A stretch of 64,000 bases of DNA from Epiperipatus broadwayi (lineage: Eukaryota; Onychophora; Udeonychophora; Euonychophora; Peripatidae): the NCBI GenBank assembly GCA_028023455.1, contig JAQFVV010000012.1, forward strand, positions 16,014,364-16,078,363, in the 5' to 3' direction. A program made the translations under genes and the position numbers. Positions 26,410 to 39,665 of the stretch are shown here, in pieces; positions within the stretch are counted from its first letter, which is position 1; every line of letters begins with the position of its first letter. The notes under the pieces are model-generated. The model had not been told where the DNA came from, did not search any database, and saw nothing but the letters and a program-made list of their open reading frames with translations.

Positions 26410-29093
26410 CAGGAGGCTATAAAGTTACCAGCCAAGGCAGCAGTTGGCAGCTGAGAATACTAAGAATATTCTGATTGCGGATTCAGGCTGTCGTTTGATA
26501 TTTTATTTAGATACTTACATCTGCAGATCATTTCAAGTGAAGGAAGATTGCAAGAATTGGAGGAGGAATTGTCTCACATTAAATGGGACATTATTGGACT
26601 TTGTGAAGTTAGAAGAAAAGTTTAAGAGACAATTGATAAAGGCATAAACATCGAAAGTACAAGTGGAGTAGGATTCATTATAAATAAAAAATGGAAGAAC
26701 AACATTGTGGAGGTTGATAGTATATCAAAAAGAGTGGCAAGATTAGTTATTTAACTTAATAGAGAGTATCAAATGCAGATAATTCATGTTTATGCCCCCC
26801 CCCAAAAAAGTCCTCATTGTGATGACAAAATAGAGGATTTTTATATGGATATACAAAAGGCTTTTGATCAGACAAAACATTTTAAAATTATAATGGGAGA
26901 CTTTAATATTAGAATTGGTAAACAACTGAAAGTGCTGTAATGAAATTTGGTTATGGTGATAGAAATGAGAGAGGTCATAAACTTCTGAAGTTTGTAGAAA
27001 AAGAAAAACTTTATATTATGAATATTTTTTTTTGAGAAAAATGTTAAATGGATAAGGAAGCATCCAAATGAAGGTACAGCAGATTTAGATTATGTTTTGA
27101 TTGTCATACAATATAGGAAATTGATTAGTGAGATGTAAGATACATGTTAATGCAAAACTAAAGACAAAGATAATTAAGAAAAATCAATATTCACAGTTGA
27201 TATTCATAATCTTCAGAAACATTCTAATGAATTTAAATTAGAACTTCCAAATTGTTTTCAAATATTAACCGATTTTGAACACGATTCAGATTTGGACGAA
27301 TTCAATAGGAAGATAACTGATACACTTTTAAAAACTGCAATAAAAATAGTTGATATAAAAAGCAGCAACTGACTAGTAAAATTTCTACCGAGACAAGATA
27401 ATTTATGAAGAAAAAAATAAATATGAAAATATATAAAAATGATGCATTAAGAAGTGAATATCTCCAATTTTGTAAAATGATACAAAAAAGAGTTGATAAT
27501 AATATAAGAAAGCTATAGAAGAGAATAAGTCTCAAGAGTGTAAAACAATATCTTGATATTGGTAGGAAACATTTCTGCAATAAGAAAAAAAGATGGAACT
27601 ATTACTAAAGAGATGATATGAAATGCGTAGGAGTTCTATCAAAAATTATATAGCATAAAGAATAAGGAAAAGTTATCTTCTACAACTATTATTTCTTCTG
27701 AATTGCCTAGGATTTTAAATGAAGTGAGATATGCAATTAAATTTATGAAGAAGGGAAAAGCTTCAGGTAATGATAGAATTATAATCAATTTCTTAAAAGA
27801 AACAAGTGAAGAAACAAAAATTTTTTTGGCAAAGTTATATAACAAATGTTTAAATGATAAAGATGTACTAGGTGATTGGATGAATGCAGTATTAATATTC
27901 AAAAAAGGTGATAAAGAAGATATTAGAAATTACAGACCTATCAGTCTTAGTTCTATACAAAATTTTTACCAAAATAATTACAATTTGTTTACAGCAAACT
28001 TTGGATTTTAACCAACCAAAAGAACAAGCTAGATTTAAGAGAGGTTTTAGTACAATGGATCATATCCAAGTATTGAGATAAATTATAGAAAGGACCAATA
28101 AATATGAGTTGCCATTATGTTTTGGATTTATAGATTTAAAAAAAAAAAGGCATTTGATTCTATAAGCATTACTTCTTCAGTGATCATCATAGAATATAAA
28201 AATGCAACACAACAATTAGATTACATAATGATAATAATAAAAAAAAATTAACATTGAGAAGGTTTGTACAACAAAATGACTTCATATCTCCAAAACTTTT
28301 TATGGCAGTTTTGCAAAAAGTATTTTGGGGATTAAAAGGGAATAAAAATAAATGGAGATTATTTAAGTCATCTAGATTTTGCAGATAATGTAGTTGTTTT
28401 TACAAATAATGCTTTAGAACTTCAGGAAATGTTGCAAGAGTTATCAGATGAAAGTAAGAGAATAGGAATGTTAAAAAGGCAAGTAATGTTCAATGGATTT
28501 TCTCTAAATAAGAAAATAATGATTGATAATGATGAAAAGAAGTTAACGACTACAAATATCTTGGCCAGATTATTACTACAAATGTAAATATAATGTATAA
28601 AATTAATCATAGAATTAAACTTGATTGGAATGCTTTTGGTTGAAATAATTTAATATTAAAAGAGAGTATACCTATATGTTTGAAAAGGTTTTTAGTAAAT
28701 GTGTTATCAGTTCTTACTCACGGATCTGAGATTTGGATACTTAACAAAAGAGCAAATAACAACAACAAAAAAGAGCACTCAACAAAGTATGGAAAGATGT
28801 ACGTTAGGAGTAACAAGAAGAGATCAAAAACAAAATACATGAATGACAGTACAAACAAGTGTTACTGATATTAAAAGACTAAGTGGAATTGGAGTTGGAC
28901 ATATTGCTAGATAATAATAGATGGACAGTTGAAATATTAAACTGGATTCCAAGAGATTATAAAAGACTTAGAAAAAAACTACATGGATGGTTGAAATAAG
29001 CAAGTGTGCTAGGGGGATATGGATTGAACTGGGCGAGACCTTCATTCTGCATTGGATCGATGACATTCTAGTTACATACTGTAATGAAATTGC
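26410..29093 (+). pseudogene. RTE-clade non-LTR retrotransposon, nearly full length but decayed
   Basis: The reading order matches an RTE element. An apurinic-type endonuclease fragment (WDIIGLCEVRR near 26584, HVYAP near 26790, IIMGDFN near 26890) is followed by the reverse transcriptase: KKGKASGNDRIIINFLKE at 27748, then KKGDKEDIRNYRPISLSS at 27900. The palm motif C, normally FADD, reads FADN at about 28377. The thumb and C-terminal RTE sequence (GSEIWILNKR; VTRRDQK-like) follows to about 29090. Many stops and frameshifts break it, and a poly-A stretch disrupts motif A near 28138. It lies inside the CXXC1 intron, antisense to that gene, and is an older relative of the copy at 51812-53041. 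Confidence 0.88.
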
Positions 29094-31344
29094 AAATTAA
29101 TTATTATTATTTATATGTGTGTTAGACTTTCACTGATTGTGAATAACTAGTTATAGTTTTAACAATGAGAAATCATAATTTCAATCATTTGAGAAAAAAA
29201 ACTATTGATTAAAAAGACATAAAGAATAATTTTTATTAGTCATTCGTTAGGCTAAAGATTATTCAGTAATGAATAATACTTCTGTAGTGTAATTTTCACT
29301 ACACCACTCATGCAAGTTTAGGGACTGTTTTATATCCACTTTTAACACCTTGTGGAGGGGTGTAATCATAAACATATGACCAGACACGAAAAAGATCTAT
29401 GATCCCCAAGATGCACATTTCATGCTGAACCATCACTCATCATTTGGCCCAGACCACAATCACTTGCAATATATCTTTATCATTGTTCAATATATATTGT
29501 AACAGTTAAATGTTCCAAAGTACATGGGAAATGGGTTTGAAATTGGATACCAAAAAAATACAATCAAAGGTATATAATATACAATGATCTATCCCTTATG
29601 TACTGTGAATTTTGATTCAACTAAATATGAGAATTGAATGATTAATAAAATTCATATATATAAAAAAAAATTTAACTCAAAATATATAATATTAACCAAT
29701 GTGATGATTTATAATTTAAAAGTACATATACTCCCATAAGAATTTTGTTTTTCAATTTCAATAAAAAAAAACAAAAACAAGAGAAACTCAAAGGCACTAA
29801 ATCTTCTAAAAAAAAAGTTCACTCTTGGAAAATTAAAAGGAACGATCATCATCAATTATTACCACCACCCTCTGCATGCCCCCCCCCCCCATGGATTGCA
29901 TGTTTCTCAGAGCTATAGATATTAGCATATGTGTGTAAAAAGTATATATTTAAATTGAGTTTCAAACACAAACTAAATGGATTAATAATTAACAATTTAT
30001 TAATAATGAATAAATAAAACTTACATATATACTCACAATACGCGCACAAATATTAAATATCATATTAGTAAAAGATATTTTAAGTTTAAGGCCTTATAGT
30101 ATTTATAATTATAAGATCTTACCCACATTAAATATTTAAACAGTCACAAAACATGGTTTTTGTAGATAACATTCTTTTAACATTTTACTGTTATTTGTCC
30201 CTCTGATAATAGTTGTTGTCCTTGAACACTGATGCTTGAGAAAGTAAATACAGCAGCACTAGTGACGTTACATGAGGTTTAATATCAGTAGGTCTTGGGT
30301 AATTTATATGGCACTCTATTTCTTTCATGGCATTTCATGGCTGTTTTTGCAAATTTCAGTGTTAGTTTCTCGATCTGACTATTGTTAGGCATTTTGGCTG
30401 GTGTGGTTTTTCTTTTGCATAGCCACACATTATATATATTCTAGATAGAGTCATCATACTAGTTGTTAAAACAATTATGGAAAAATACTTTTAACAACAG
30501 TCAGTAAAATACAGGTCTTCAAGTTATGGTCGAAAACAATTTGCAGTTGTTTCTCTCCTCAGCATGGATCATTACTTCAAAAGTAGATGAGACTAAAATG
30601 CAAAGCAATATGGACTGAAATGCTGCAGTCCTGCAATTAGAATCACAATACTTAATTGCTTGTTTCAGACCTATTTAATGTTATTCAAACAACATATACG
30701 TTACCATCTAGGGAAAATCTGACTTGCATCATTATAACTATCTTTTTTACTCTCTTCAAAACATGTGGATACAAATTTTATGTGCATTATATCATGATTT
30801 CATACATAAATAAGTGAAATAAAAGAAGTAGAGAAAAAAATAATTATGCTTTTCTCTCTTTATTTATATTTCATAACATAGGAAGAAAGAAAATTCATTG
30901 CTGACCTTTAAATATAGTTTGATCATTTCTAAAATATTATTAATTCCAAAATTTTAATATTACATTTAGCTTTGCCATCCAATTTTATTATAAAAATGTA
31001 GGAAATTTTATTTAAAATTCAATTCAGGAAAGATTCAAATTTAGATTTTTTAAAAACTATTTAATTCAAATTCTTTTGCATTTGCATACTGAGACTATTT
31101 TTCTTTCTTTCTGTACATTGCAATTTATCATTATTATTTCACATTTTACAAGGTAAATTTATAAAATGTGATCAAATGCATAAACTAATCTTTTCAATTT
31201 TTTAGACAGTTTACTCAAATGACATGCATCTATGTGCACACATGCAAATGGTAGTTTGTATATTTATTAGTTCACATAACTTTTTATTAAACACACTTTT
31301 TTTTTGCCTTTCTGCAGCATTGTAGTATAACCAATCTATGCTGC
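29094..31344. other. intronic AT-rich sequence with one 357-bp repeat copy
   Basis: Contains the first copy of the intron-local repeat at about 29231-29515 and a C-run at 29880-29890. No exon recognised. Confidence 0.45.
29231..29515 (+). repeat. R357 repeat, copy 1
   Basis: Shares TTATTAGTCATTCGTTAG, TAACACCTTGTGGAGGGGTG, TCATAAACATATGACC and AAGATGCACATTTCATGCTG with the copies at 31.4, 31.8 and 34.9 kb. A short hairpin, GTAGTG and CACTAC, lies at about 29286-29305. Confidence 0.8.
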
Positions 31345-31984
31345 ATCATATATGTTATATCTATAATATATAGATAGCAAATTATTAGTTTAATTGATAA
31401 GTGTCAAATGTGCTGCCCTCACAACTTTGATACAAATCACTTAATGAAAGTATACTAATAATTATTATTAGTCAATCATTAGACTAGAGATTATCCAATA
31501 ATGAATATTTCTGTTGTGTAATTTTCATTACACCATGCTCATGCACAGTAAGTACTAGTTTCTATCCACGTTTAATACCCTCTGGAGGGATGTAGTCATA
31601 AACATATGACCAATGACATGAAAAAGATCTATGATACCTAAGATGCACATTTTGTGCTGAACCAGTATTTATAAGTTAGCTCAGACAACAGTCTTACACA
31701 TACCTTTATCACTGTTCAATATATATATAGATAGCAAATTACTACAGTTTAACTGATGTGTCAAATACACTGCTCTCACAACATTGGCACACATTACTTA
31801 ATGAAAATATATTAATAATTTTTATTAGTTATTCATTAGACTAGATTATCCAATAATGAATCATATTTCTGTAGTATAATTTTCATTATATCACTCTCAT
31901 TGCAAGGTAAGGACTAGTTTCTATATGCTTTTAACACCTTGTGGAGGGATATAATCATAAACATATGACCAAAGACATATGTAA
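31345..31984 (+). repeat. R357 repeat, tandem dimer
   Basis: Two units in direct tandem. The marker TTATTAG before TCATTAGACTAGA recurs at 31465 and 31822, giving a period of 357 bp. The marker TATAGATAGCAAATTA recurs near 31367 and 31723. The second unit stops after CATAAACATATGACCAAAGA at about 31984. Confidence 0.82.
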
Positions 31985-34867
31985 AGAAGTTTCATTCTCA
32001 GTAAAGTTTCTAAAAGTTTTCCATTAAATCGAAATGGCAGACAAGAATAAACCATCAAAAATAGTAGTTGTATGAAGAACAGGACAATAAAAACCTTAAA
32101 GAAATGCCCTCATTATTTTTAACCACTGCCATTTGCATGCTTAGAATTTTTTGAGTGCTATAGAGGATAATATTATATCACTTCTATAAAAGAAAGCACT
32201 GGCAATTTTAATTTTTACTGATAACTTAGCTGTAAATTAAAATTCTAAAATCCAAAGAAAAAGTGATAGGATAACAAAATATTGTGAAATTTTTTTCCAG
32301 TGGTAAATTGCTGATATATATGTGTATGTTTAAATGCACATACATATATATGTATAAACTTACAGAAAGAAAAAGTTATAAGTTAAATAAATTAAAGAAT
32401 TTTAAAAGACTGATTCTTTTAAAATTAGAAGGAAAAGATTTATAACTTTAAGATTAGAAAAAGATTATTTTCTAAAATGAATTACATAGAATAGAATACA
32501 TCATTACTGAAATAAAACAAAGGAATTCGAGTTAGATTTCCTTTATAAGAAAATGTCTGATAAGCTATAAAAATAACTCATTAATTAAAGAATGATAACG
32601 ATGTAAATTTTTGTATGGAGATTAAAATGAAGAATCACCTGAGCGGATGGACAGAGTATTAGCAATCAATTGCAGGGATTTAAAACAATGAATGCCTAAG
32701 TACTAATGGGATAAACAAGAGGACACTTGATTCTTGGAGCTTAATCTGTGTACACAGACATATATATTGGAGCAGAACCTCTCCCTTGGCATAGTGACTT
32801 CAAGTGCGGAGACATGGCCTCAGAACGTGAGAACAGCCAGCTAGGACTCTTATAAGTTGTACTGATCTAAATTATCATTTATGTATGCCTTCAGGCCTTC
32901 TTATGTCAATGATTGTATATATGTAAATAGTTAATCGCTATTGAGGATCGTAAATTTGTACTCGTGAGAATTACACTCTTAGATTAGCTAGACATAGCAA
33001 TTGCCAAGAGCAAGATTTGGAGTCTAGAATTATAAAACTTATTATCTTCTGAAAATAATTAAGAATTTCTAATTAATATAAGCCAATACTAACTAAAAGA
33101 TAAGGACTATACACCATGACTTTTAGTTTATTTAAATGAGGGAACCAGCAGTCTTTCGTTACTACTATGTATATCTCAAAAAAGCAAAAGTCGAATAGGA
33201 ACTTTGACATCAAAATGCATTAAGAAGAAATGAAAATTATGATAAAAACATATTCCTTCCATACAAGATTAATCACTTCATTAATAAGATGCTGCCAGTT
33301 TTGAATATTTCAAAATTAATTTTTGATGCATAAATTTTATTCAATTTATTTGCATTTTGCCTACAAAATGAGCTTAGAGATATGAGCGAGAATATTTATT
33401 TAGAATAGAGAAAGTTTATCAGATAATAGAAAAGTGCAATTTAATGAGGATAATACAGAGAACCATTTTTAAATGAATGACCTTTAATAAAATAGATCAC
33501 AGAAAAGTTACATGAAATTATTATTGTTGATTTCTTAATTTCAAAAAGACAAAACATTTATATAAATAAGTAAAATACCTTATCAAATATAACAAATTAT
33601 AATTGTTTTCAATAATTAATTTGCAAGAAAGATATTTTTCTTTGTGTTTAAATATTTCCACATTTGTGGGAGCAAATGTCATACATCTGATCTGCTAGAT
33701 AACTTTTTAATAGTTATCAATTGATCATAGTAAATTATACCATTATTATTTGTGATAAGAATATTTTTAGCATAAAACATGTATTTCACATAATTAATTG
33801 TGAATAGACTTTCTGCTGTGTTACTGTGATTTTTAGCATATATATGTTAGGAAAGTGAAATATTTCTAAATAAAAGTTTTAATTAAATAATAATTTTGCC
33901 ACTGTCCATATGGAAGTAGTTAATATTGTTGCTCCAAATGAATTTATTTTGATTCAAGATTCATGCATTCCATAAAATCATTGTGATTCAAAAAGAAAGT
34001 TGTGAATCATAATTGGTTATTTTTCTTTTTTATTTGTTTATTAAATAGAATCTTTGATATATAATTTGTTTCCTAGTTATTTTTCTTGTGTAAAAAAATA
34101 GTTTAATTAAATCTCTTTTAAGTAATTGGCGATTTACTTGTTCTAACTGTAATAATGGCATTATGTATTTAAATAACCACATTTCCATTCTTAATTACTA
34201 GCATAGTAATTCTGTCACCAATCTTTTTTTTTTCTTTGTTTTCTAACTTTTTATTCTTTGACTTTTTATCTTTATTTTTTTTAAATTCTGGAATTAGAAT
34301 GGCCATAATTATTTCTAAATGGCTACTAGTAATGATAAGGAATAGTTAAGATCATTTAGCATATATAAGTATATATAAATAACAATATTATTCATAAAAT
34401 ATATAATATCCAAATTTTACCATTAATGGATATATCACACAATGATAAATATAATTTTAAATAATAACAGAACTCCAAAGGGTTTCTAGAAAAAAAATTA
34501 TTGCAATTAAATAACAAAACTATATAATAGTCATTAATGACATTTGGACCCCTAATGTTCTAACAATTAGATATACTTATCTTAGAACATCTTTCATCTT
34601 AGCTCAATCTTATTACAATCATCCATCATCCCAGAAACCAAACCATTCTCTCATGTACATGGTAAATTTTTTGAAACACCCAATTCACTTTCGTTTTTTT
34701 TCCAAGTGAATAAGAAATATATAGCTCAATATTGTAATTTTTAAGTACATATACACTATTTTTTGTTTTCTTTTAGATATACTTAACTTGATATAAATAT
34801 TTTATTTATTTCAAACATTTATTTTATCACAATATCCTAAAAACGTATAAACAAATGATAAATGAAA
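31985..34867. other. intronic AT-rich sequence
   Basis: No genes recognised. A G+C-richer patch at about 32640-32860 (AGCAGAACCTCTCCCTTGGC, then GGCCTCAGAACGTGAGAACA) may be an old repeat fragment. Confidence 0.4.
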
Positions 34868-35090
34868 AAGACAAGTGACTCCTAAAATGTGCACTTCATG
34901 CTGAACCAGCACTCATTAGTTGGTCCAGATAACAATCTCTTACACATATTTTCATCATTTGTTCAGTATATATATACTGTATAGAGTTTAATTGGCAATA
35001 TTCAAATTCTCTGCTCTCACAATTTTGATACCAACCCACTTTATAGAAATATATTAACTTTTCATTAAACTAGATATTATCTTTAGTCCA
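34868..35090 (+). repeat. R357 repeat, partial copy 4
   Basis: Contains TGCACTTCATGCTGAACCAG, then TTGTTCAGTATATATA and GCTCTCACAATTTTGATACC. This is the 3' half of one R357 unit joined to the start of the next, in the same orientation as the others. Confidence 0.75.
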
Positions 35091-35238
35091 AATATAGACT
35101 TTAATTCTCATTTAATTAAAAATATGTCTGGTTTGTCATATTCAGATTTTAAGATTCAATATAAATGAATTTTATATTACTAAACTGTATAAGTATAAAT
35201 AACAATTTAATCATTTTTAAAAGATGTTGTTCACTTAC

Positions 35239-35391
35239 TTGCCGTACTCTTTCCATGTCAATTTCAGCACGTCTGAGTTTTTCCCAGCAATAGTGTTTAA
35301 CACATTTCTTTTTGGCAACTCGACAAAACTCTAATGTTTCATCAAAAACATTAGAAAGTAAAGGGCAACCACAAACTTCATCATCTGCAAC
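35239..35391 (-). CDS. CXXC1: CXXC1/CFP1 penultimate coding exon
   Basis: This 51-codon exon encodes part of the C-terminal cysteine-rich domain of CXXC finger protein 1, the CpG-island-binding subunit of the nuclear SET1/COMPASS H3K4 methyltransferase. The translation runs from VADDEVCGCPLL to RAEIDMERVRQ. It has the family's C-x-C, FC, C-x2-H-x-C spacing (VCGC, EFC, KKKCVKHYC) and the hallmark YCWEKLRRAE block just before the helical C-terminus. On the minus strand it is preceded by an acceptor ending TTATTCTAG and followed by a strong donor, GTAAGTGAAC. Both junctions are phase 0. It reads in frame into the exon at 25084-25227 across a 10-kb intron. A long LTR-like insertion starts only 81 bp upstream of the acceptor. 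Recognition is by memory of the family, not a search. Confidence 0.92.
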
Positions 35392-35472
35392 CTAGAATAA
35401 TAATTATAAGAAAGACATTAGCCATAAATTTATATTTAAATTAAATTAATAATTATTTTACAATATATATAT

Positions 35473-37660
35473 TGTAACGAGCACAGACGTTCGTTACATT
35501 GTTTTTTTTTTATATTTATTAAACATGAAAGTAAATTAAAAAGTTCGCATTTAAAAATTTTCTTTAAGAATTAAAAATTGAAATTAAATATCATCTTAAA
35601 CTCGTATATATTAAATCGCACAGATAAAAAAAATTATTAAAATAAAACTGTATTAAAAATAGAAAAGGTATTTCAAAAACAAAAACTTAAAAAGATTTAG
35701 AGATAAAAATATATCTTTAATCTTGAAAAACACAGAAATTAATCAGAAATGGAAATGATTGTTAATTAGTTAAATGTAAACCAGCCTTGGGCATTTAAAT
35801 GTAAAAACATCAGTCAGATAGGAAAACAATAGAAACAAATAGCCAATGAAAGAAATCCATCGGGAAATCAGACCTCAGCGAAAGGATCATCACATCGATG
35901 ACATAATGCCAAGTCAATCCTTCGAATACGTATAAAAGGAAAATTTGGAAATTATTAATTAGTGATTTGTAATTGATTATTATGATGTGACTATATGTAT
36001 TAATACGGAGTTGGAGGTGAAGGGATTGACAGACGCACTGTCAATTCTTTCAGCTGTTAAAGAAAAGAGAAATGAACTATCGTTTCCTACATTGAGGACC
36101 AATTAAACTAAAAAACCTCCGAATGAATAAATAAAACAACGGCTAAATGGATACCAATCTTTTGAGGATGGCGTGGGAATTCACGTTCATGGCAAGTAAC
36201 AAATAAAGATGAACTGTTGTAAACCGTAAGAACTTTATAAATAATGAACATTAAATTAAAACTTTCCATATTTAAATGATTGCAATATTATCCTATCTGA
36301 CCAACGTTATTTATTAATTAGTTATAATTTTATTTAATGTAATTATTTTGTAAAATCATTTCCATTTATTTATTTTTTGTTCTTTAAGTTTTATTATGAT
36401 TTCTGTTTTCCGTTAAGTTAAATGATATAAATGTTAAACTTAAGTCGGGCGTGAATGGCTGTATAGATTTGTAAAGTTATATTAGGGGAGGGTAATCTTA
36501 GGTTATTTGTGTCGTTGTTAGATTGGGTCAATGGATTGGATATATTGATGTAGCTAGATGTAGTCGGAGATTCGCTACTGGCAGAATCGTTTATATCTAC
36601 GCCGCACTCACCCGTTTGCCTATGGAAGGAATTATAAGACGGAGAACGCAGTTCCTTTCTATGGAGTTTTTTTTTTTTATTGTTCTTCTCGTTAGATAGA
36701 TGTAATATTCCTATCTAATGAGAGTCAATGTCTTCTCTTAATCCTTTTGGTGCTGCCGTATTCCATATTACATTGAATACATCGATGTATCAGATGAATT
36801 GATGCCAGTTTGACTGCGAATTTTAGCCTAAGGTTAAATAGGGATAGAATATTTTATTTTCAAATGCAAATCTATGTAGTCTATTCATACTCAACCCTAA
36901 ATAAAAATGCATTAAATTTAAGTTGTTTATAGATGCTTGCATGGATTGGTTATCGGTTAGGTATGTTTTGGATTTCATATTTGATCAAAATATATAGACA
37001 TTCGATAAATAATGATACCTTACTGGTGAGTATCTAAAATGTATTTATTCGGATGTCTTTTAAGTTATTGGTGACAATGCAAGTATCTTATGGTGAATAC
37101 TATTGGGCTACGTATAAATTTCCCTCCGCAATTGTCAGTAATCAATAATTTTGTATTTTGATCGTTTATGTTTATTTTGAAATGTTTTTGACTGTGAAAT
37201 CTATGTAACCGATCTATATTCAACATTATAAACAAGCTTTCATAAATTTATCTGCGCGAACTTAATTAAAATGTAAAATTAGAATATAATAGTAATTAAA
37301 TGTAAATTAAAGTCAAAAATCAAAGTTAAAAATGTAGGTTAAATTTTGAAATGTAAAACTAATACTAAAATAATTTTAAATCTTATATATATGTGAAATA
37401 AATAAATGTTTGTGGGTTAATTACTGGCAGTGGCTTATTTTATTCCTTTTTTTATATACTCTTAGAGTATATTATTAAATCTCTGCTATTCCACTGAGCT
37501 AGTGACATGGGCTAACGACCGGAATCAAAATTAAAAAAAAAAAAAATTTTTTTTTTTTGACTTACGTATCTGCCTACTTTATAAATTTTTCTACGTTCAA
37601 ATGCCTAGATGGCGCCCTGTAGTGCAGTTTACGTAAGACTACTTTCTCCGGATCGTTACA
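35473..37660 (+). mobile_element. LTR-like element A, 2188 bp, probable solo LTR
   Basis: Starts TGTAACGA and ends TCGTTACA, the TG..CA inverted terminus typical of Ty3/gypsy LTRs. It is flanked by ATAT on both sides, though the target is an (AT)n run so the duplication length is ambiguous. A consensus TATA box, TATAAAAGG, lies about 455 bp from the left end (35929-35937). AATAAATAAA follows at about 36126. No coding frame exists. It is best read as a large solo LTR in the plus direction. No internal retroviral-type genes are seen, so classification rests on termini and promoter layout only. Confidence 0.65.
35929..35937 (+). promoter_or_regulatory. TATA box of LTR-like element A
   Basis: TATAAAAGG, a consensus core promoter, at a distance from the element start suitable for an LTR U3 region. 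Confidence 0.45.
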
Positions 37661-38392
37661 ATATATATATTGTAATGGTCACTCCCTCATTTCTTTTGAT
37701 CACCGAGGACATCACTAGTCTACTGTCATAACTTTATTGTAATTGAAATGGTTAGTAATGTGATGGAGAATAGAAATAGAAGTAGAAATAAGAGTGAAAG
37801 ATGTAGACGGAGAGTGAATGATGAGAATAAATTGGAAGAGTATAAAATATAAGTTAAAGAAATCATGGAAGAGTTGGTTGGGGATGAGTATAAGGATGGG
37901 TGTAAGGAAATAGAAAAAGTGGCAAATAGGGTTTTAGGTGAGAATAGTCAGAAGAATAAGTATAATAAATGAGAATTAGTAAAAGTGTAATAAGAGAGGA
38001 AAGAAGCATGCAGAGAATATAAGGTTTGCTATCAAGAACAAGGAAAGTGAAAAAGATAATGCTAAATGGGAAAAGTACTTAGAAAAGAAGTTGGCTAAAA
38101 TAGATAATTATAGAGAGAGAGAATGAAATTGAATTGTAAATTGTTGGAGGATATTAATAAAAGTGGAAGAGATGGGAGTAAAAAAATTTGGAATTACATT
38201 AAAAGAAGAAATGTAGGGGAGAGAGAGATAGTATTACTAGATGATGAGGGAATAGAGTGTAACTCTAGAGAAGATTTAGAGAGAATCTTAAATAGATATG
38301 TAATGGATATAGAAAAGATGTTAGATGTAAAGGATAGAGTGATAGAAAACATGAAAGCATATAGTAATAAGAATATTAGGTTTACAACAAAT

Positions 38393-39665
38393 GGTACTCA
38401 TCTTATAGCTAAAGATGCCGCTCTATGGCGCCGTTTTCGCGCTAAAACACATAAAAATGCTGTTCCCGCAGCCGACACGTTCGAACCCATGTTTTCTATA
38501 ATACAACTTTTTTGTTGTGCTACAGAATGAAGGCCGCTATGTCGCATCGCAGTACAGCATGTATGTCGCATCGGAGCGATTACATTTTCCGAATTCCCAC
38601 AGTTTATAAAATAGTTACGGCTTGATGAGTTTGTATTTGAATTGGATGGAAATGTTGTTTTCATTGGATTTTTTTATTATTTTAAAGTATTGAAATGTTC
38701 AGATTTTTTAAAGTAATAATTCTAAGACTTTTTACAACGTACTGTATTGAAGTTTTAATTGGGAAAATGTTAAATATCTATGTTTTTAGTGAGTTGCAAT
38801 TAGGTAACGCGTCAAGTAAGGTACTGTTCGTAACATTCCATGAAACAAAGAAAATTCTAACGTGTGTATATTTTTGAAGTAAAAAAGAGGGTACCAAAAA
38901 ATATCCAGTAAGAAAAGTACAAATATAGATGTTTTTTTGTAAATTTCATAAAAAGCAAATATTATAAACATGTTTAATAAGTAAAGACATTTATATGTGT
39001 TTGTTGTTGTTTAAAAAAGTTTGAGTTTGTTTATTTTGTCCGAGTATGGTTACGATTTGAATTTTTTTATTTTAGCATTACAAACAACAGAACACTAACC
39101 CTAAAATTAACCCTAAACCTAACCGTAACAACTTTTGCTTTTTATTGTCATTCTATTTGAAGTAAAAAATAGCCGTAATATCTCTTTGTCTGTAAAAAAA
39201 AAAAAGGAAATGTAAAACGAATACTAAAAAATAAACTAAGAAATTTTACTTTTTATTACGATTATTATTTTTTAGTTAAACAACAACATTTAAAAAAATA
39301 GTCGTAACACAAATAAAAAAATATCTGATAGAAAATAGATAAAAAAAAGCCGTAACACAAGTAAAAAAATATCCGATAGAAACTTGATAAAAAAAAGCCG
39401 TAACATAATTAAAAAAATTTACGATAGAAAAAACACGAATCAAATAGTAATTTGATTTTATTTTACATTTACTATTATCATTTAAATTGTATACATTAAT
39501 AAAAAATAATATTTATAAAAGACGATTTTGTTTTGTTTTTATTTTCGCATTACAAAAAAGCACAGCAAAATTATTATAATCAAGGGCCCGGGAATGGTCA
39601 TATTTTATAGTTTTAGCGTGAAAACGGTACCATCCAACAGCATCTTTATCTATAAGACAAGCACC
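38393..39665. mobile_element. TIR element, family X copy 2 (1273 bp)
   Basis: Inserted into LINE copy 1 with an 8-bp duplication CAACAAAT/CAAAAAAT (38385-38392; 39666-39673; 7 of 8 match). Termini are GGTACTCATCTTATAGCTAA on the left and, as reverse complement, GGTGCTTGTCTTATAGATAA on the right. Both continue into AAAGATG(C)C/T and a GCGCTAAAAC(A)-type block. The left side has TATGGCGCCGTTTTCGCGCT and AAAACACATAAAAATGCTGT, matching copies 1 and 3. The interior is A-rich with repeated AAAAAAGCCGTAACA motifs. No transposase. Confidence 0.87.

Larger units (their letters stand above)
25228..35238 (-). other. CXXC1: CXXC1 last intron, 10 kb
   Basis: Intron between the two recognised CXXC1 exons, with donor GTAAGT and acceptor TTTCAG on the minus strand. 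It contains an RTE retrotransposon copy (about 26.4-29.1 kb) lying antisense to the gene and at least four copies of a ~357-bp repeat. The rest is unique AT-rich sequence. I found no further exon inside it, but short exons in such AT-rich DNA could be missed. Confidence 0.85.

Noticed and set aside
38398-38664. 88-codon minus-strand frame and the tail of a plus-strand frame at the same place
   Set aside because: They read through the terminal repeat of an inserted element. The plus-strand frame is an artefact of LINE coding sequence running into the insertion.
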